From assembly GCF_007922615.2 (NCBI RefSeq), contig NZ_CP042301.2, positions 3,162,001 through 3,226,000 of the forward strand: 64,000 nucleotides of DNA, written 5' to 3'. A program made the position numbers and the translations under genes. The stretch comes from Nitratireductor mangrovi (GTDB taxonomy: Bacteria; Pseudomonadota; Alphaproteobacteria; Rhizobiales; Rhizobiaceae). Below the pieces are notes generated by a model. It had not been told where the DNA came from. It searched no databases and worked only from the letters and a program-made list of their open reading frames with translations. Position 1 is the stretch's first letter. Each line of letters opens with the position of its first letter. Positions 27,182 to 36,886 of this stretch are shown here, piece by piece.

Positions 27182-27355
27182 GCCCCCCTCTGGCCTGCCG
27201 GCCATCTCCCCCACAAGGGGGGAGATTAGCCTTCCATTGAGCTTTCGCCAGTCGTCACCGTTGCAGCGCCCGCCGGCATCTCCGAAATCGCAGGAGGATC
27301 GCATCCGTCGATCTCCCCCCTTGTGGGGGAGATGGCCGGCAGGCCAGAGGGGGGC
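27182..27355. repeat. Perfect 45-bp inverted repeat between lcdH and BKACE
   Basis: The arms at 27182-27226 and 27311-27355 are exact reverse complements over 45 bases, with 84 bases between. Each arm is itself two hairpins (TGGCC-TGCC-GGCCA type and CTCCCCC-ACAA-GGGGGGAG). The block shares its outer CCCCCCTCTGGCC and inner GGGGGGAGAT with the repeat at 25906-26058, so both belong to one family. Confidence 0.92.
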
Positions 27356-27384
27356 GTGAGGCGAACTCATCTTCTCGAGTCTCT

Positions 27385-28320
27385 CTACGGTGCCGCCACC
27401 GGCGCTCGCTTCACCAATCCCAGCTTCTTGCGCACTTCCTCCGGGCCGATCACGCGCGCGCCCATGTTCTGCACGATCGTCACCGCGCGCTCGACCAGCT
27501 GCGCGTTGGTGGCGAGTTCGCCCTTGCCGAGCCACAGATTGTCCTCCAGCCCGACCCGCACATTGCCGCCGGCGAGCACCGTGGCCGCGACATAGGCCAT
27601 CTGGTTGCGGCCGAGCGCGAAGGCCGAGAAAGTCCAGTCGTCCGGCACGTTGTTGACCATCGCCATGAAGGTGTTCAGATCGTCGGGCGCGCCCCAGGGC
27701 ACTCCCATGCAGAGCTGCACCAGCGCGCCGCCCACTTCGGGCTTCGCCTGCAGGACACCTTCCTTCACCAGTTCCTTCGCGAACCAGAGATGGCCGGTGT
27801 CGAAAGCCTCGATCTCCGGCCTCACGCCCATCTCCGTCATCATGCCGCCCATGGCGCGCAGCATGCCGGGCGTGTTGGTCATGACGTAGTCGGCCTCGGC
27901 GAAGTTCATTGTGCCGCAATCGAGGGTGCAGATTTCCGGCAGGCACTGGCGCACATGCTCGACGCGTTCGGCGGCACCCGCCATGTCGGTGCCCTTGTCG
28001 TTGAGCGGCAGCGGCTTTTCGGCCGAACCGAACACCATGTCGCCGCCCATGCCGGCGGTGAGGTTCAGCACCACGTCGACCTCGGCATCGCGGATGCGCT
28101 CGGTCACCTCACGGTAGAGCGCGATGTCGCGGCGCGGGGCGCCGGTCTCGGGGTCGCGGACATGGCAATGGACGATCGCAGCGCCCGCCTTCGCCGCTTC
28201 GATGGCCGCATCGGCGATCGCCTTCGGCGAACGGGGCACATGGGGAGAGCGGTCCTGGGTGCCGCCCGAGCCGGTGACGGCGCAGGTGATGAAGACCTCG
28301 CGGTTCATGGCAAGCGGCAT
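27385..28320 (-). CDS. BKACE (DUF849) 3-dehydrocarnitine cleavage enzyme
   Basis: A beta-keto acid cleavage enzyme of 311 residues. It condenses 3-dehydrocarnitine with acetyl-CoA to give betainyl-CoA and acetoacetate. Seen: REVFITCAVTGSGG, IVHCHVRDPETG, LNLTAGMGGDMVFG, EICTLDCGTMNF, FDTGHLWFAKE and GLEDNLWL, all family signatures, including the acid and histidine that hold the metal. The ATG at 28320 is chosen because AAGGGAGG lies 6 bases upstream; earlier ATGs touch that site. It heads the operon and is divergent from the CdhR-like regulator. Confidence 0.92.
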   Translation of the reverse strand: MPLAMNREVFITCAVTGSGGTQDRSPHVPRSPKAIADAAIEAAKAGAAIVHCHVRDPETGAPRRDIALYREVTERIRDAEVDVVLNLTAGMGGDMVFGSAEKPLPLNDKGTDMAGAAERVEHVRQCLPEICTLDCGTMNFAEADYVMTNTPGMLRAMGGMMTEMGVRPEIEAFDTGHLWFAKELVKEGVLQAKPEVGGALVQLCMGVPWGAPDDLNTFMAMVNNVPDDWTFSAFALGRNQMAYVAATVLAGGNVRVGLEDNLWLGKGELATNAQLVERAVTIVQNMGARVIGPEEVRKKLGLVKRAPVAAP

Positions 28321-28397
28321 CGGCATCCTCCCTTGGCTCGGAGGGAATGATGTCGCGTCTTGCACTGCCATGATTTGCACTTTACCAAACAGAATTG

Positions 28398-29375
28398 ATG
28401 AAAAGCGAAAGCCGAACGATCTTCCGGCCCGAGCGGGACCTGCTTTCCGTCACCTTTCTCGTCTTTTCCGGCACGTCCATCATGTGCGTCGCCTCGGCGA
28501 TCGACCCGCTGCGCGCAGCCAACCGCATCGCCGGCCACAAGGTCTTCGAATGGACCATCGTCTCGCCCGACGGCCAACCGGCGATGACCACGTCCGGCCT
28601 GCCGGTCGCGGTGGCCGGCGCGTTCGACGCCCGGCGGCCGAGCGAGGTGCTGGTTGCGGTCGGCGGCTTCGGCACGCGGCTGCAATCGGCGCCGCCGCTT
28701 GTCGCGGCCTTCCGCCGCGCCAGCCGGCAGGCCCGCGCCGTCGGCGGCATCGAGGCCGGCACCTGGCTGCTGGGTCAGGCGGGACTGCTCGACGGACGCG
28801 CCGCGACCACGCACTGGGAGGATCTGGAGGATTTCGCCGCCGCCTTCCCGGGCTGCGACGTCAGGCCCGACCGCTATGTGATCGACGGCCCGGTGTTCAC
28901 CACGGGCGGCGCATCGCCGACCTTCGACCTGATGCTGCATCTGGTGCGCGAGCGCCTCGGCATGGCGGTGGCGCTCGATGTCGCCTCGGTGTTCATCTAC
29001 GACCAGACGCGCGCGGCGACCGACGCCCAGCCGCTGGTGTCGCTGGGCCGGCTCGACGGCTACGATCCGCGATTGGCGCAGGCGATCCGGCTGATGGAGA
29101 GCCATGTCGACCGGCCCTTGCCGGTCTCGGCGATCGCCCGCCGCTGCGGCGTTACGGCCAGAACGCTGGAGACGATTTTCGCCGCCGCGATCGGCGAGAC
29201 GCCCGGCGCCTACTATCTGCGCCTGCGCCTGAATGCGGCGCGCCGCCTGGTGCTCGACACGGCCGAGCCGATGGCCGACATCGCCGCGCGCACCGGTTTT
29301 TCAAGCGCCGCTGCCTTCAGCCGCGCTTTCTCCCGAACCTTCGGCCAGCCGCCGGCACGGATGCGGAAGAGCTGA
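28398..29375 (+). CDS. GlxA-family AraC-type regulator (CdhR-like)
   Basis: An activator of 325 residues: an N-terminal DJ-1/PfpI-like sensory domain (about 15-190, with GGIEAGTWLLGQAGLL) and a C-terminal AraC helix-turn-helix pair (about 225-325; AFSRAFSRTFGQPPARMR). This is the architecture of CdhR, which controls carnitine dehydrogenase in Pseudomonas. It is divergent from the BKACE gene with a 77-base gap, fitting control of the 19.4-28.3 kb operon by carnitine; that is inference. The ATG at 28398 is chosen over an in-frame TTG three bases earlier. Confidence 0.88.
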   Translation: MKSESRTIFRPERDLLSVTFLVFSGTSIMCVASAIDPLRAANRIAGHKVFEWTIVSPDGQPAMTTSGLPVAVAGAFDARRPSEVLVAVGGFGTRLQSAPPLVAAFRRASRQARAVGGIEAGTWLLGQAGLLDGRAATTHWEDLEDFAAAFPGCDVRPDRYVIDGPVFTTGGASPTFDLMLHLVRERLGMAVALDVASVFIYDQTRAATDAQPLVSLGRLDGYDPRLAQAIRLMESHVDRPLPVSAIARRCGVTARTLETIFAAAIGETPGAYYLRLRLNAARRLVLDTAEPMADIAARTGFSSAAAFSRAFSRTFGQPPARMRKS

Positions 29376-29486
29376 GCGTTGAACCACGTGCCGGTCTCGT
29401 CCGACCGACCTTCAGGCACGTGCCGGGGCCTGACTTTCGAGGACTGGACACGTGAGTAGCCACCAGCAAGAGCGGCCCGGTTCGGG

Positions 29487-30428
29487 TTAACCGGCGTTCG
29501 AGACATGGGACCGACGGCCTGCATTGCCGTCGGCCGCTCCCGGTGCGGCAGGCGCCGCCACGGTTTCGATGAGATCCCTCAGGATGTCGCCGGACCGGGT
29601 CCACAGGATCGAACCGCCGGCATCGTCATCGACCGTCAGCTTAGCATTCGGCAGGCGCCGCGCCAGCGTGACGCCGAAATCCGGCGAATGGACAGGGCTC
29701 GCATCCAGGCGGCCATACCAAAGGCGGACCGGCACCGCGATCTCCTCGAGGGCGAACGGCCATTCGTTCACGGCATTGACGAGGTCGCGCGCATAGCCGC
29801 CCGCGCCCTGCGAAAAACCTTCCGCCAGGCAGGTGCGGTAGAGCCGGCCAAAGGCTCCGTCCTCATAGACCTGCCGGTCCTGCGGCGCGCTCATCGAAAC
29901 GACCATCTGCCATAGCCATTCCGCGGACGCCGTGGCGGCAATCTGCTGCTCGAACGCCGTCGGATCCGCCCTTGCGGCCGCGATCATGGCGGCCACAATC
30001 GGATCGAGCCGGTCTTGCAGGTCCGCGCAACCGAGATCGTCCTGTCCGGCGACAATGGCGACGGCGCTCACGAGACCGCCAGCCGCCAGCGCCAGGGCGA
30101 AGGGGCCACCCTGCGAGAAGCCGACGGCGCACGGTCTCGTCAGGTTCCTGGCGCCGATCAGTTCGCCGACATCCCGGGTCCAGCTCTCGAACGATTTCGC
30201 CGCGTCGACACCCGATGCGCCGAGCCCCGGCCGGTCGATGCCGATCAGACGGACATGCTCACGCTCCAGGCATTCGGCGCCGAAACCGAGCGAGCCGCTC
30301 ATGCCGGCGCCGGTGCAGAACAGGACTGGAAGGCCCTCGCGCGGCCCCCACTCGCTCCAGGCCAGGCGACGGTCATCGGCAAGCCGCAGGGAGTCCGTGC
30401 GCGCCGCCGGTTCGACCAACAGGCTCAA
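29487..30428 (-). CDS. Alpha/beta hydrolase, last gene of the pca unit
   Basis: A protein of 313 residues with the nucleophile elbow GFSQGG and upstream CTGAGMSGSLGFG and GIDRPGLGASG. It starts with TTG at 30428, with GGAG 8 bases upstream, 21 bases after the pcaF stop. The sequence does not look like PcaD (enol-lactonase), whose opening motifs are missing, so I leave the function open: an ester or lactone hydrolase. Confidence 0.75.
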   Translation of the reverse strand: MSLLVEPAARTDSLRLADDRRLAWSEWGPREGLPVLFCTGAGMSGSLGFGAECLEREHVRLIGIDRPGLGASGVDAAKSFESWTRDVGELIGARNLTRPCAVGFSQGGPFALALAAGGLVSAVAIVAGQDDLGCADLQDRLDPIVAAMIAAARADPTAFEQQIAATASAEWLWQMVVSMSAPQDRQVYEDGAFGRLYRTCLAEGFSQGAGGYARDLVNAVNEWPFALEEIAVPVRLWYGRLDASPVHSPDFGVTLARRLPNAKLTVDDDAGGSILWTRSGDILRDLIETVAAPAAPGAADGNAGRRSHVSNAG

Positions 30429-30449
30429 ACTCGTTGCTCCGCTTGGTCG

Positions 30450-31658
<1,209 letters not shown>

Positions 31659-31663
31659 GGGAC

Positions 31664-32338
31664 TCAGAGCTCCGGTACGTTGAGTTCGCCGATCGTGTCG
31701 CCGGTCACGAGCCGCGCGCCGGTGACGGCCTGCAATTCGTCGAGGCTGATCGACGGCAGCTTTTCGCGCAGGACGAAGCGTTTGTCGACAATGTCGATCA
31801 CGGCAAGGCTGGTATAGACGGTGGTGATGCAGCCGACGCCGGTGAGCGGCAGGGTGCAGGTCTCCAGAAGCTTCGGCTCGCCCTTCTTGGTCACGTGGTC
31901 GGTGACCACCCAGACCTGCCTGGCGCCGTGAACCAGGTCCATCGCGCCGCCGACCGCCGGCACCGAACCGGCGCCGGTGCTCCAGTTGGCCAGGTCGCCA
32001 TTCTCGGCCACCTGGTAGGCGCCGAGCACGGCCACGTCGAGATGGCCGCCGCGCACCATGGCGAAGGAATCGGCATGGTGGAAAAAGGCCGCGCCCGGAT
32101 TGAGCGTCACCGCCTTCTTGCCGGCATTGATCAGGTCCCAGTCCTCCTCGCCCGCCGGCGGCGCCTCGCCGAAATCGAGGATGCCATTCTCGGTGTGGTA
32201 AGTGACCTCGCGGCCCTTCGGCTTGAATTTGGCAATCATCTCCGGAAAGCCGATTCCGAGATTGACATAGGCGCCGTCGGGCAGGTCCTGCGCCGCGCGC
32301 CAGGCGATCTGTGCGTTGGTGAGCTTCGTTGCCATCAT
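31664..32338 (-). CDS. pcaJ: 3-oxoacid CoA-transferase subunit B
   Basis: The beta subunit, 224 residues, carrying the catalytic glutamate in the TENGIL motif (VTYHTENGILDFG). It forms the enzyme with the product of 32335-33051. The start overlaps that gene's stop as ATGA. Next to pcaF and an IclR-type PcaR, the likely substrate is 3-oxoadipate with succinyl-CoA; acetoacetate, from carnitine breakdown next door, is the alternative. Confidence 0.9.
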   Translation of the reverse strand: MMATKLTNAQIAWRAAQDLPDGAYVNLGIGFPEMIAKFKPKGREVTYHTENGILDFGEAPPAGEEDWDLINAGKKAVTLNPGAAFFHHADSFAMVRGGHLDVAVLGAYQVAENGDLANWSTGAGSVPAVGGAMDLVHGARQVWVVTDHVTKKGEPKLLETCTLPLTGVGCITTVYTSLAVIDIVDKRFVLREKLPSISLDELQAVTGARLVTGDTIGELNVPEL

Positions 32339-33051
32339 GCGGCTCCCTCGCGCAGCAGGGCCTCTTCCTGTTTCGGGTCGGCGACCTCGACGATCCTGTC
32401 GACGAAGATGCCGGGCGTCACCACATGTTCCGGGTCGATCTCGCCCGGTTCGACGACCCGGCTCGCCTGGACGATGGTGGTGGTCGCCGCCATCGCCATC
32501 AGCGGCGAGAAATTGCGCGCCGCCTTGCGGTAGGTGAGGTTGCCCTTGCGGTCGGCGAGTTCCGCCTTGATCAGCGCCACGTCGGCCTTGAGCCAGCGCT
32601 CCTGGACATATTGCCGACCGTCGAACTCGGCCAACGGCTTGCCCTCGGCGAGCTGGGTGCCGTAGCTTGTCGGCGTATAGAAGGCGGGAATGCCCGCGCC
32701 GCCGGCGCGGATGCGCTCGGCAAGCGTGCCCTGCGGCACCAGTTCCAGCCCGATCTCGCCGGCAAGATATTTGTCGGTGAAGGCCTTTGGGTCGGAGGAG
32801 CGCGGGAACGAGCACACCATCTTCGCCACCATGCCGGCGTAAATCATCGCCGCGATGCCGACCGCGCCGTTACCCGCATTGTTGTTGATGACGGTGAGAT
32901 TGCCCGGCGAGCCGGTGCGCTTGTAGCGCTCGACCAGCGCATGGATCAGCTCGATCGGCGCGCCGGCACCGCCGAAGCCGCCGATCATCACCGCCATGCC
33001 GTCCTCGACCGCGTCGAGCGCCTCTTCGAGGCCTGGATAGATCTTGTTCAT
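32335..33051 (-). CDS. pcaI: 3-oxoacid CoA-transferase subunit A
   Basis: The alpha subunit, 238 residues, with the CoA-binding loop IGGFGGAGAP near residue 23, NNNAGNG, and PAFYTPTSYGTQLAEGK. The ATG at 33051 gives the standard start MNKIYPGLEEALDAV. The gene is the first of pcaI-pcaJ-pcaF and lies 86 bases from the divergent pcaR, with the operator candidate between them. Confidence 0.9.
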   Translation of the reverse strand: MNKIYPGLEEALDAVEDGMAVMIGGFGGAGAPIELIHALVERYKRTGSPGNLTVINNNAGNGAVGIAAMIYAGMVAKMVCSFPRSSDPKAFTDKYLAGEIGLELVPQGTLAERIRAGGAGIPAFYTPTSYGTQLAEGKPLAEFDGRQYVQERWLKADVALIKAELADRKGNLTYRKAARNFSPLMAMAATTTIVQASRVVEPGEIDPEHVVTPGIFVDRIVEVADPKQEEALLREGAA

Positions 33052-33095
33052 CGTCGCTCGATCCCGCCACCACCATTCCCGCAGCACATTACGAA

Positions 33096-33110
33096 GTTCG
33101 TATTGCGAAC
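33096..33110. promoter_or_regulatory. PcaR-like operator, perfect inverted repeat
   Basis: Reads GTTCG-TATTG-CGAAC, a perfect 15-bp palindrome in the gap between pcaI and pcaR. The PcaR box of Pseudomonas putida is, as I recall, GTTCGATAATCGCAC, of the same length and arm sequence. Control of pcaIJF and autoregulation of pcaR is the natural reading. Confidence 0.78.
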
Positions 33111-33137
33111 AATTGTTTTCTATGCGAAACTCGATAC

Positions 33138-33932
33138 ATGGAACCGACGCCAGAGTCAACGCGTGCCGACGCCGTCGCGCGCGATCTTGTCGGCTCGCTG
33201 GAGCGCGGGCTGGCCGTCATGGAAATCCTCGCCGCGCATCCTGCCGGTCTCACGCTGACCGAAATGGCAGCCGAGGCGGGGCTGACCCGTGCCGGTGCCC
33301 GGCGCTTCCTGCTGACCCTGGTCGCGTCGGGTTACGCCGTCCAGGATGGCCGCACCTTCCGGCTGTCGTCGCGGCTCCTTGCCGTGGCGCGCACCTGGCT
33401 CGGGGGCGCCTCGCTGTGGACCTTCGCCGAACCGTTCATGCGCGCGGTCTCGGAGCGTTTCGGCGAGGCGTGCTCGGCGGCCGAACTCTCCGGCGAGGAC
33501 GTCGTCTACGTCGCCCGCGTGCCAGGCCGCCACATCGTCAGCATCGGTCTCAATGTCGGTACCCGCCTGCCGGCCTTCTGCACCTCGATGGGGCGGGTGC
33601 TGCTGTCGGGGCTCTCCGCGCCGGAACTGGACCGCTTTCTGGCCAAAGCCGACATCCGCAGTCTGACGCCGAAAACCCTCACCAGCCGCGCCGCTCTGAG
33701 GAGCGCCATCCTTGCCGCCGCGCGCGACGGCCATGCGCTGGTCGACGAGGAGCTGGAGCCCGGCCTGCGCTCGATCGCCGTTCCGGTACGCGACCGTTCC
33801 GGCGCGATCGTCGCCGCGATCAACGTCTCCACACAATCGGCACGGCTTTCGGCCAGGCAGATGACCGGCGACGTGCTGCCGGTGCTGCGCGAGACGGCGA
33901 CACGGATCGAGCACTTTTTCGTCGCGCAGTGA
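33138..33932 (+). CDS. pcaR: IclR-family regulator PcaR
   Basis: A 264-residue regulator: N-terminal winged helix (LVGSLERGLAVMEILAAH through GARRFLLTLVASGY, residues about 15-75) and a C-terminal effector domain (GTRLPAFCTSMGRVLLSGL). The N-terminal sequence and the neighbourhood of pcaIJF place it in the PcaR/PobR branch. The ATG at 33138 lies 28 bases beyond the palindrome. It would respond to beta-ketoadipate and related acids. Confidence 0.9.
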   Translation: MEPTPESTRADAVARDLVGSLERGLAVMEILAAHPAGLTLTEMAAEAGLTRAGARRFLLTLVASGYAVQDGRTFRLSSRLLAVARTWLGGASLWTFAEPFMRAVSERFGEACSAAELSGEDVVYVARVPGRHIVSIGLNVGTRLPAFCTSMGRVLLSGLSAPELDRFLAKADIRSLTPKTLTSRAALRSAILAAARDGHALVDEELEPGLRSIAVPVRDRSGAIVAAINVSTQSARLSARQMTGDVLPVLRETATRIEHFFVAQ

Positions 33933-34051
33933 GCCGGCGGCGAAAGCCACTTGCCATAAGGTGTCAGGAGACCGGGCCGTCGGCGGCTTTCGGGTGGCCG
34001 ACAATGGTTCACGATGCTTCCTGCACGGTCGCCGCAGCAAGGAGCATTTCC

Positions 34052-34495
34052 ATGACCGACCAGGAAGCCGAAACCTTCGTCCGCAGCTTCGAGGCGGCGT
34101 GGGCGAACCATGATGGCCACGCCATGCAGGCCCTGTGGCAACCCGACGGCAGGCTGTTCACGCCGATCGTCGACCGTCCGGTGTCGCCGCACGAACTGCC
34201 CGCGCTCCTCGCTGCCCAGACCCGCATGATTCCCGATCTTGCCTGGCACCTCGTCGACTGGGCGGTGCGCGGCGAAACTGTCTATGTCGAGTGGCGCGTG
34301 ACGCAGACCCTGGCCGGCATTCCCGTGGAGTGGACCGGCATGGACCGCTTCCTGATGCGCGACGGCAAGATTTTCGAGGAACGCGTGTACGCCGACACCA
34401 CGCCGATGCGACTGATCGCCGACGCAGGCATGCGCGAGCGCGCGGCCGCGGCAAGCCGAGACGATTTTTCGCCGACGGCCATGATCCGCATTTGA
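34052..34495 (+). CDS. SnoaL/NTF2-like small protein
   Basis: A protein of 147 residues with the NTF2-like pattern: a helix-rich start (EAETFVRSFEAAWANHDGHAMQAL), a tryptophan-containing strand (MDRFLMRDGKIFEERVY). Members are isomerases, hydrolases or binding proteins with no shared reaction, so I give no function. The start is fixed by AAGGAG at 34039-34044, 7 bases away. It is convergent with the GH31 gene, whose stop is 5 bases away. Confidence 0.72.
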   Translation: MTDQEAETFVRSFEAAWANHDGHAMQALWQPDGRLFTPIVDRPVSPHELPALLAAQTRMIPDLAWHLVDWAVRGETVYVEWRVTQTLAGIPVEWTGMDRFLMRDGKIFEERVYADTTPMRLIADAGMRERAAAASRDDFSPTAMIRI

Positions 34496-34499
34496 CGGC

Positions 34500-36857
34500 C
34501 TACCAGCGGGTGTCCGCCTCGAAGTTCCGCCCTGCCAGCCCGCGGCAGGCGAGCGTCAGTTGCGGCCGGCCGCGGCCGCTCCATCTCTCGCACGCTTCAA
34601 GCCGGACCGACTTTTCATCCCAATCAGCCTCGCAGGCGACCAGCGACGCCTCCCCGTCGCGATAACCCCAGCCCAGACCATCGTCGAAAAACGCCTCGCG
34701 CCGTGTCTCTCCCGACCCTTCACCGGCAAAAAGCGTCAGCTCGACCTCGGCAAAATCGTGCGGCGTTGTGTCCGGCCATCGGGTGGCGAGCGGCAGGATC
34801 GCCCCCGACCGCACCAACACCGGCAATCGCCCGAGCGGCGCGTCGACCGTAACGGCCTGCCCGCCTTCGTGGATGGCGCCGGAATGGAAATCGTGCCAGC
34901 CGCCCTCGACCCGCGGCAGGAAGACCTCGACGCGCGTCGCCCCCGCCTCGACCGCCGGCGCCACCAGCACGTCCGGGCCGAGCATGAAGGCGTCCATGTC
35001 CGCCCGGCATTCGGGATCGTCGAAATGATAGAAAAGCGGCGCGATCAGCGGCGACCCGTCGCGATGCGCCAAATAGGCCAGATGATAGAGATGGGGCAGG
35101 AACCGGTAACGCAGGGCGAGTGCCGCGCGCACGTTATCGGTCGCCTCGGAATGCATCCATGGCAGGTTGGTCGGGTCGTCGAGCTGCGGTTTCCATGAAT
35201 TCATCACCGCGCGCGGGTGCAGCGACATCATCTCGACCCAGCGCACGAAGAGTTCCGGCTCCGCCTTCGGCCCGTCGAAGCCGCCGATGTCGTGGCCGGT
35301 GAACTGCATGCCGGAAAGGCTCATCGACAGCCCCTGGCGCAAATTCCATTTCAGCGTGTGCCAGCTGGTGCGGTTGTCGCCCGACCAGGTCTCGCCGTAG
35401 CGTGAAATGCCGATCGGCCCGGCGCGGCTGATCGTGTAGGGCCGTTCGTCGGGCCGGCGCGCGAGTGTCGCCTCGTAGGTGGCGCGGGTCATCAGCAGCG
35501 CGTGCACCGGCCGCATGTCGATCGCTGGCAGCGGCTTGCCGAAACCGTCGATGGTCGCGGTCTCGTCCCAGAGCTCGCATTCGTTGTTGTCGTTCCACGC
35601 CGCGGTGAAGCCGGCTTCCAGCACCTGCGCGGAAATGCCTTGTTTCCACCAGTCGACGGTGGCGGCATTGGTGAAGTCGAGGCTGGAGCCGTTGCCGCCC
35701 CAGAACATCTCCACCGCCGGCTTGCCGTCCTGCCGGCGCACGAACCAGCCTTCGGCCGCGGCTTGCGGGTAGTCGGGATGTTCGGTCAGAAGCACCGGCT
35801 TGACGTTGGCGGCGGTGCGGAAGCCGAGTTCGGCGAGGTGCCGGAAGAAGCCGGCGCGGTCGGGGAACTTCTTGTCGTTCCAGGTGAAGACATAGCGCCG
35901 CCCGTCATCCCTGGTGGTGTAGCCGGAGCCGGAATGGATGGCGCTGATCGGGATCCTTTCGGTCCGGCAGCGTTCGGCGAAGCCGGTCATGACCCGCTGC
36001 GCGTCGGGCGCGTCGGCATGGTGCATGGTGGTGAAGGCGAAACCCATCGACCAGCGCGGCGGAAAATGCGGCCTGCCGGTCAGTTGCATCAGCCGCGGAA
36101 CGATGTCGCGCAGCTTCGGCCCGGCGACCACGTAAAGCACCATGCCCGCTTCCTGGATATCCACGTGCCGGTAGTGCGGGTGATAGTTGGAATGTTCCGC
36201 GCCCAGATCGAAGGTGGTTTCCGAAAGCGTATCGTAGAAAAGGCCGGTGGCCCAGCCGTCCGCCATCTCCGCGATCACCCAGGGCGCGTGCTTGTAGAGC
36301 GGATCGGCAGTCTGGGCATTGTAGCCGAGCGAGTCGGTCTGCAGGCAGCGCAGCCGGCGCCCGGTGCGGTCGAGCGGACCGGTCTTGTCGCCAAGCCCGT
36401 AGTGCCGGTCGTCGAGGCCGCGCATCTGGAAGTGGCGGAAGATGCCGCGACCGGCGAACCACTGATAGGCGCCGGTGGTGCGGTCGGCCACCACCGTGCG
36501 CCAACTGCCCGCGTCGCGGCGCTGAATGGTCAGCGCGAGCGGCACCGACTGCACATGGACACACCAATCGTCGCCCAGCGTGACGATCGTTCCCGCGCCG
36601 CCGGTCTGGTTGACTGACGCGGGCAGAGGCGACTGGAAACCTTCCGTCGACAGCCTGTCGCGCCCGGGCCAGGGCACATCATCCCCGGGCGCGATCATCC
36701 AGGTGCGATCCACCGTGAAGCCGCCATCGGGAACGACGGCGATGCGCAGCAGCCAGTCGGCAAGCGCTTCCACCCGCAGCGAGAATCCACCCGACAGCGG
36801 CGCGGTCGCGCCGGTCGCCGTCTCCTCAAGGGAACCGGAGATCGTGAGAAAGGACAT
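34500..36857 (-). CDS. GH31 family alpha-glycosidase
   Basis: A cytoplasmic glycoside hydrolase of 785 residues with no signal peptide. The N-terminal beta domain runs to about 240 and the catalytic barrel to about 620. The nucleophile is Asp423 in WNDNNE (421-426) and the acid/base Asp494 in WSGDNRTS (491-498). These are the alpha-glucosidase-type GH31 positions; alpha-xylosidase is possible. It is the last gene of an ABC-importer unit, 29 bases after the ATPase gene, so its substrate is what the transporter brings in. The ATG at 36857 follows AGGTCAGATA. Confidence 0.9.
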   Translation of the reverse strand: MSFLTISGSLEETATGATAPLSGGFSLRVEALADWLLRIAVVPDGGFTVDRTWMIAPGDDVPWPGRDRLSTEGFQSPLPASVNQTGGAGTIVTLGDDWCVHVQSVPLALTIQRRDAGSWRTVVADRTTGAYQWFAGRGIFRHFQMRGLDDRHYGLGDKTGPLDRTGRRLRCLQTDSLGYNAQTADPLYKHAPWVIAEMADGWATGLFYDTLSETTFDLGAEHSNYHPHYRHVDIQEAGMVLYVVAGPKLRDIVPRLMQLTGRPHFPPRWSMGFAFTTMHHADAPDAQRVMTGFAERCRTERIPISAIHSGSGYTTRDDGRRYVFTWNDKKFPDRAGFFRHLAELGFRTAANVKPVLLTEHPDYPQAAAEGWFVRRQDGKPAVEMFWGGNGSSLDFTNAATVDWWKQGISAQVLEAGFTAAWNDNNECELWDETATIDGFGKPLPAIDMRPVHALLMTRATYEATLARRPDERPYTISRAGPIGISRYGETWSGDNRTSWHTLKWNLRQGLSMSLSGMQFTGHDIGGFDGPKAEPELFVRWVEMMSLHPRAVMNSWKPQLDDPTNLPWMHSEATDNVRAALALRYRFLPHLYHLAYLAHRDGSPLIAPLFYHFDDPECRADMDAFMLGPDVLVAPAVEAGATRVEVFLPRVEGGWHDFHSGAIHEGGQAVTVDAPLGRLPVLVRSGAILPLATRWPDTTPHDFAEVELTLFAGEGSGETRREAFFDDGLGWGYRDGEASLVACEADWDEKSVRLEACERWSGRGRPQLTLACRGLAGRNFEADTRW

Positions 36858-36886
36858 TATCTGACCTGCATTGCGCGTGCGAGAGG

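Noticed and set aside
25883..27384. CRISPR-like array
   Set aside because: Copies are inverted, only two pairs, with unequal spacers and no cas genes; they are palindromic mosaic repeats.
29376..29486. Possible terminator after the CdhR-like gene
   Set aside because: Contains CACGTGCCGG twice and a GGCACGTGCC palindrome, but no stem followed by T-run.
29487..30428. 3-oxoadipate enol-lactonase PcaD
   Set aside because: The opening motifs of PcaD are absent and the protein is longer; called a generic hydrolase.
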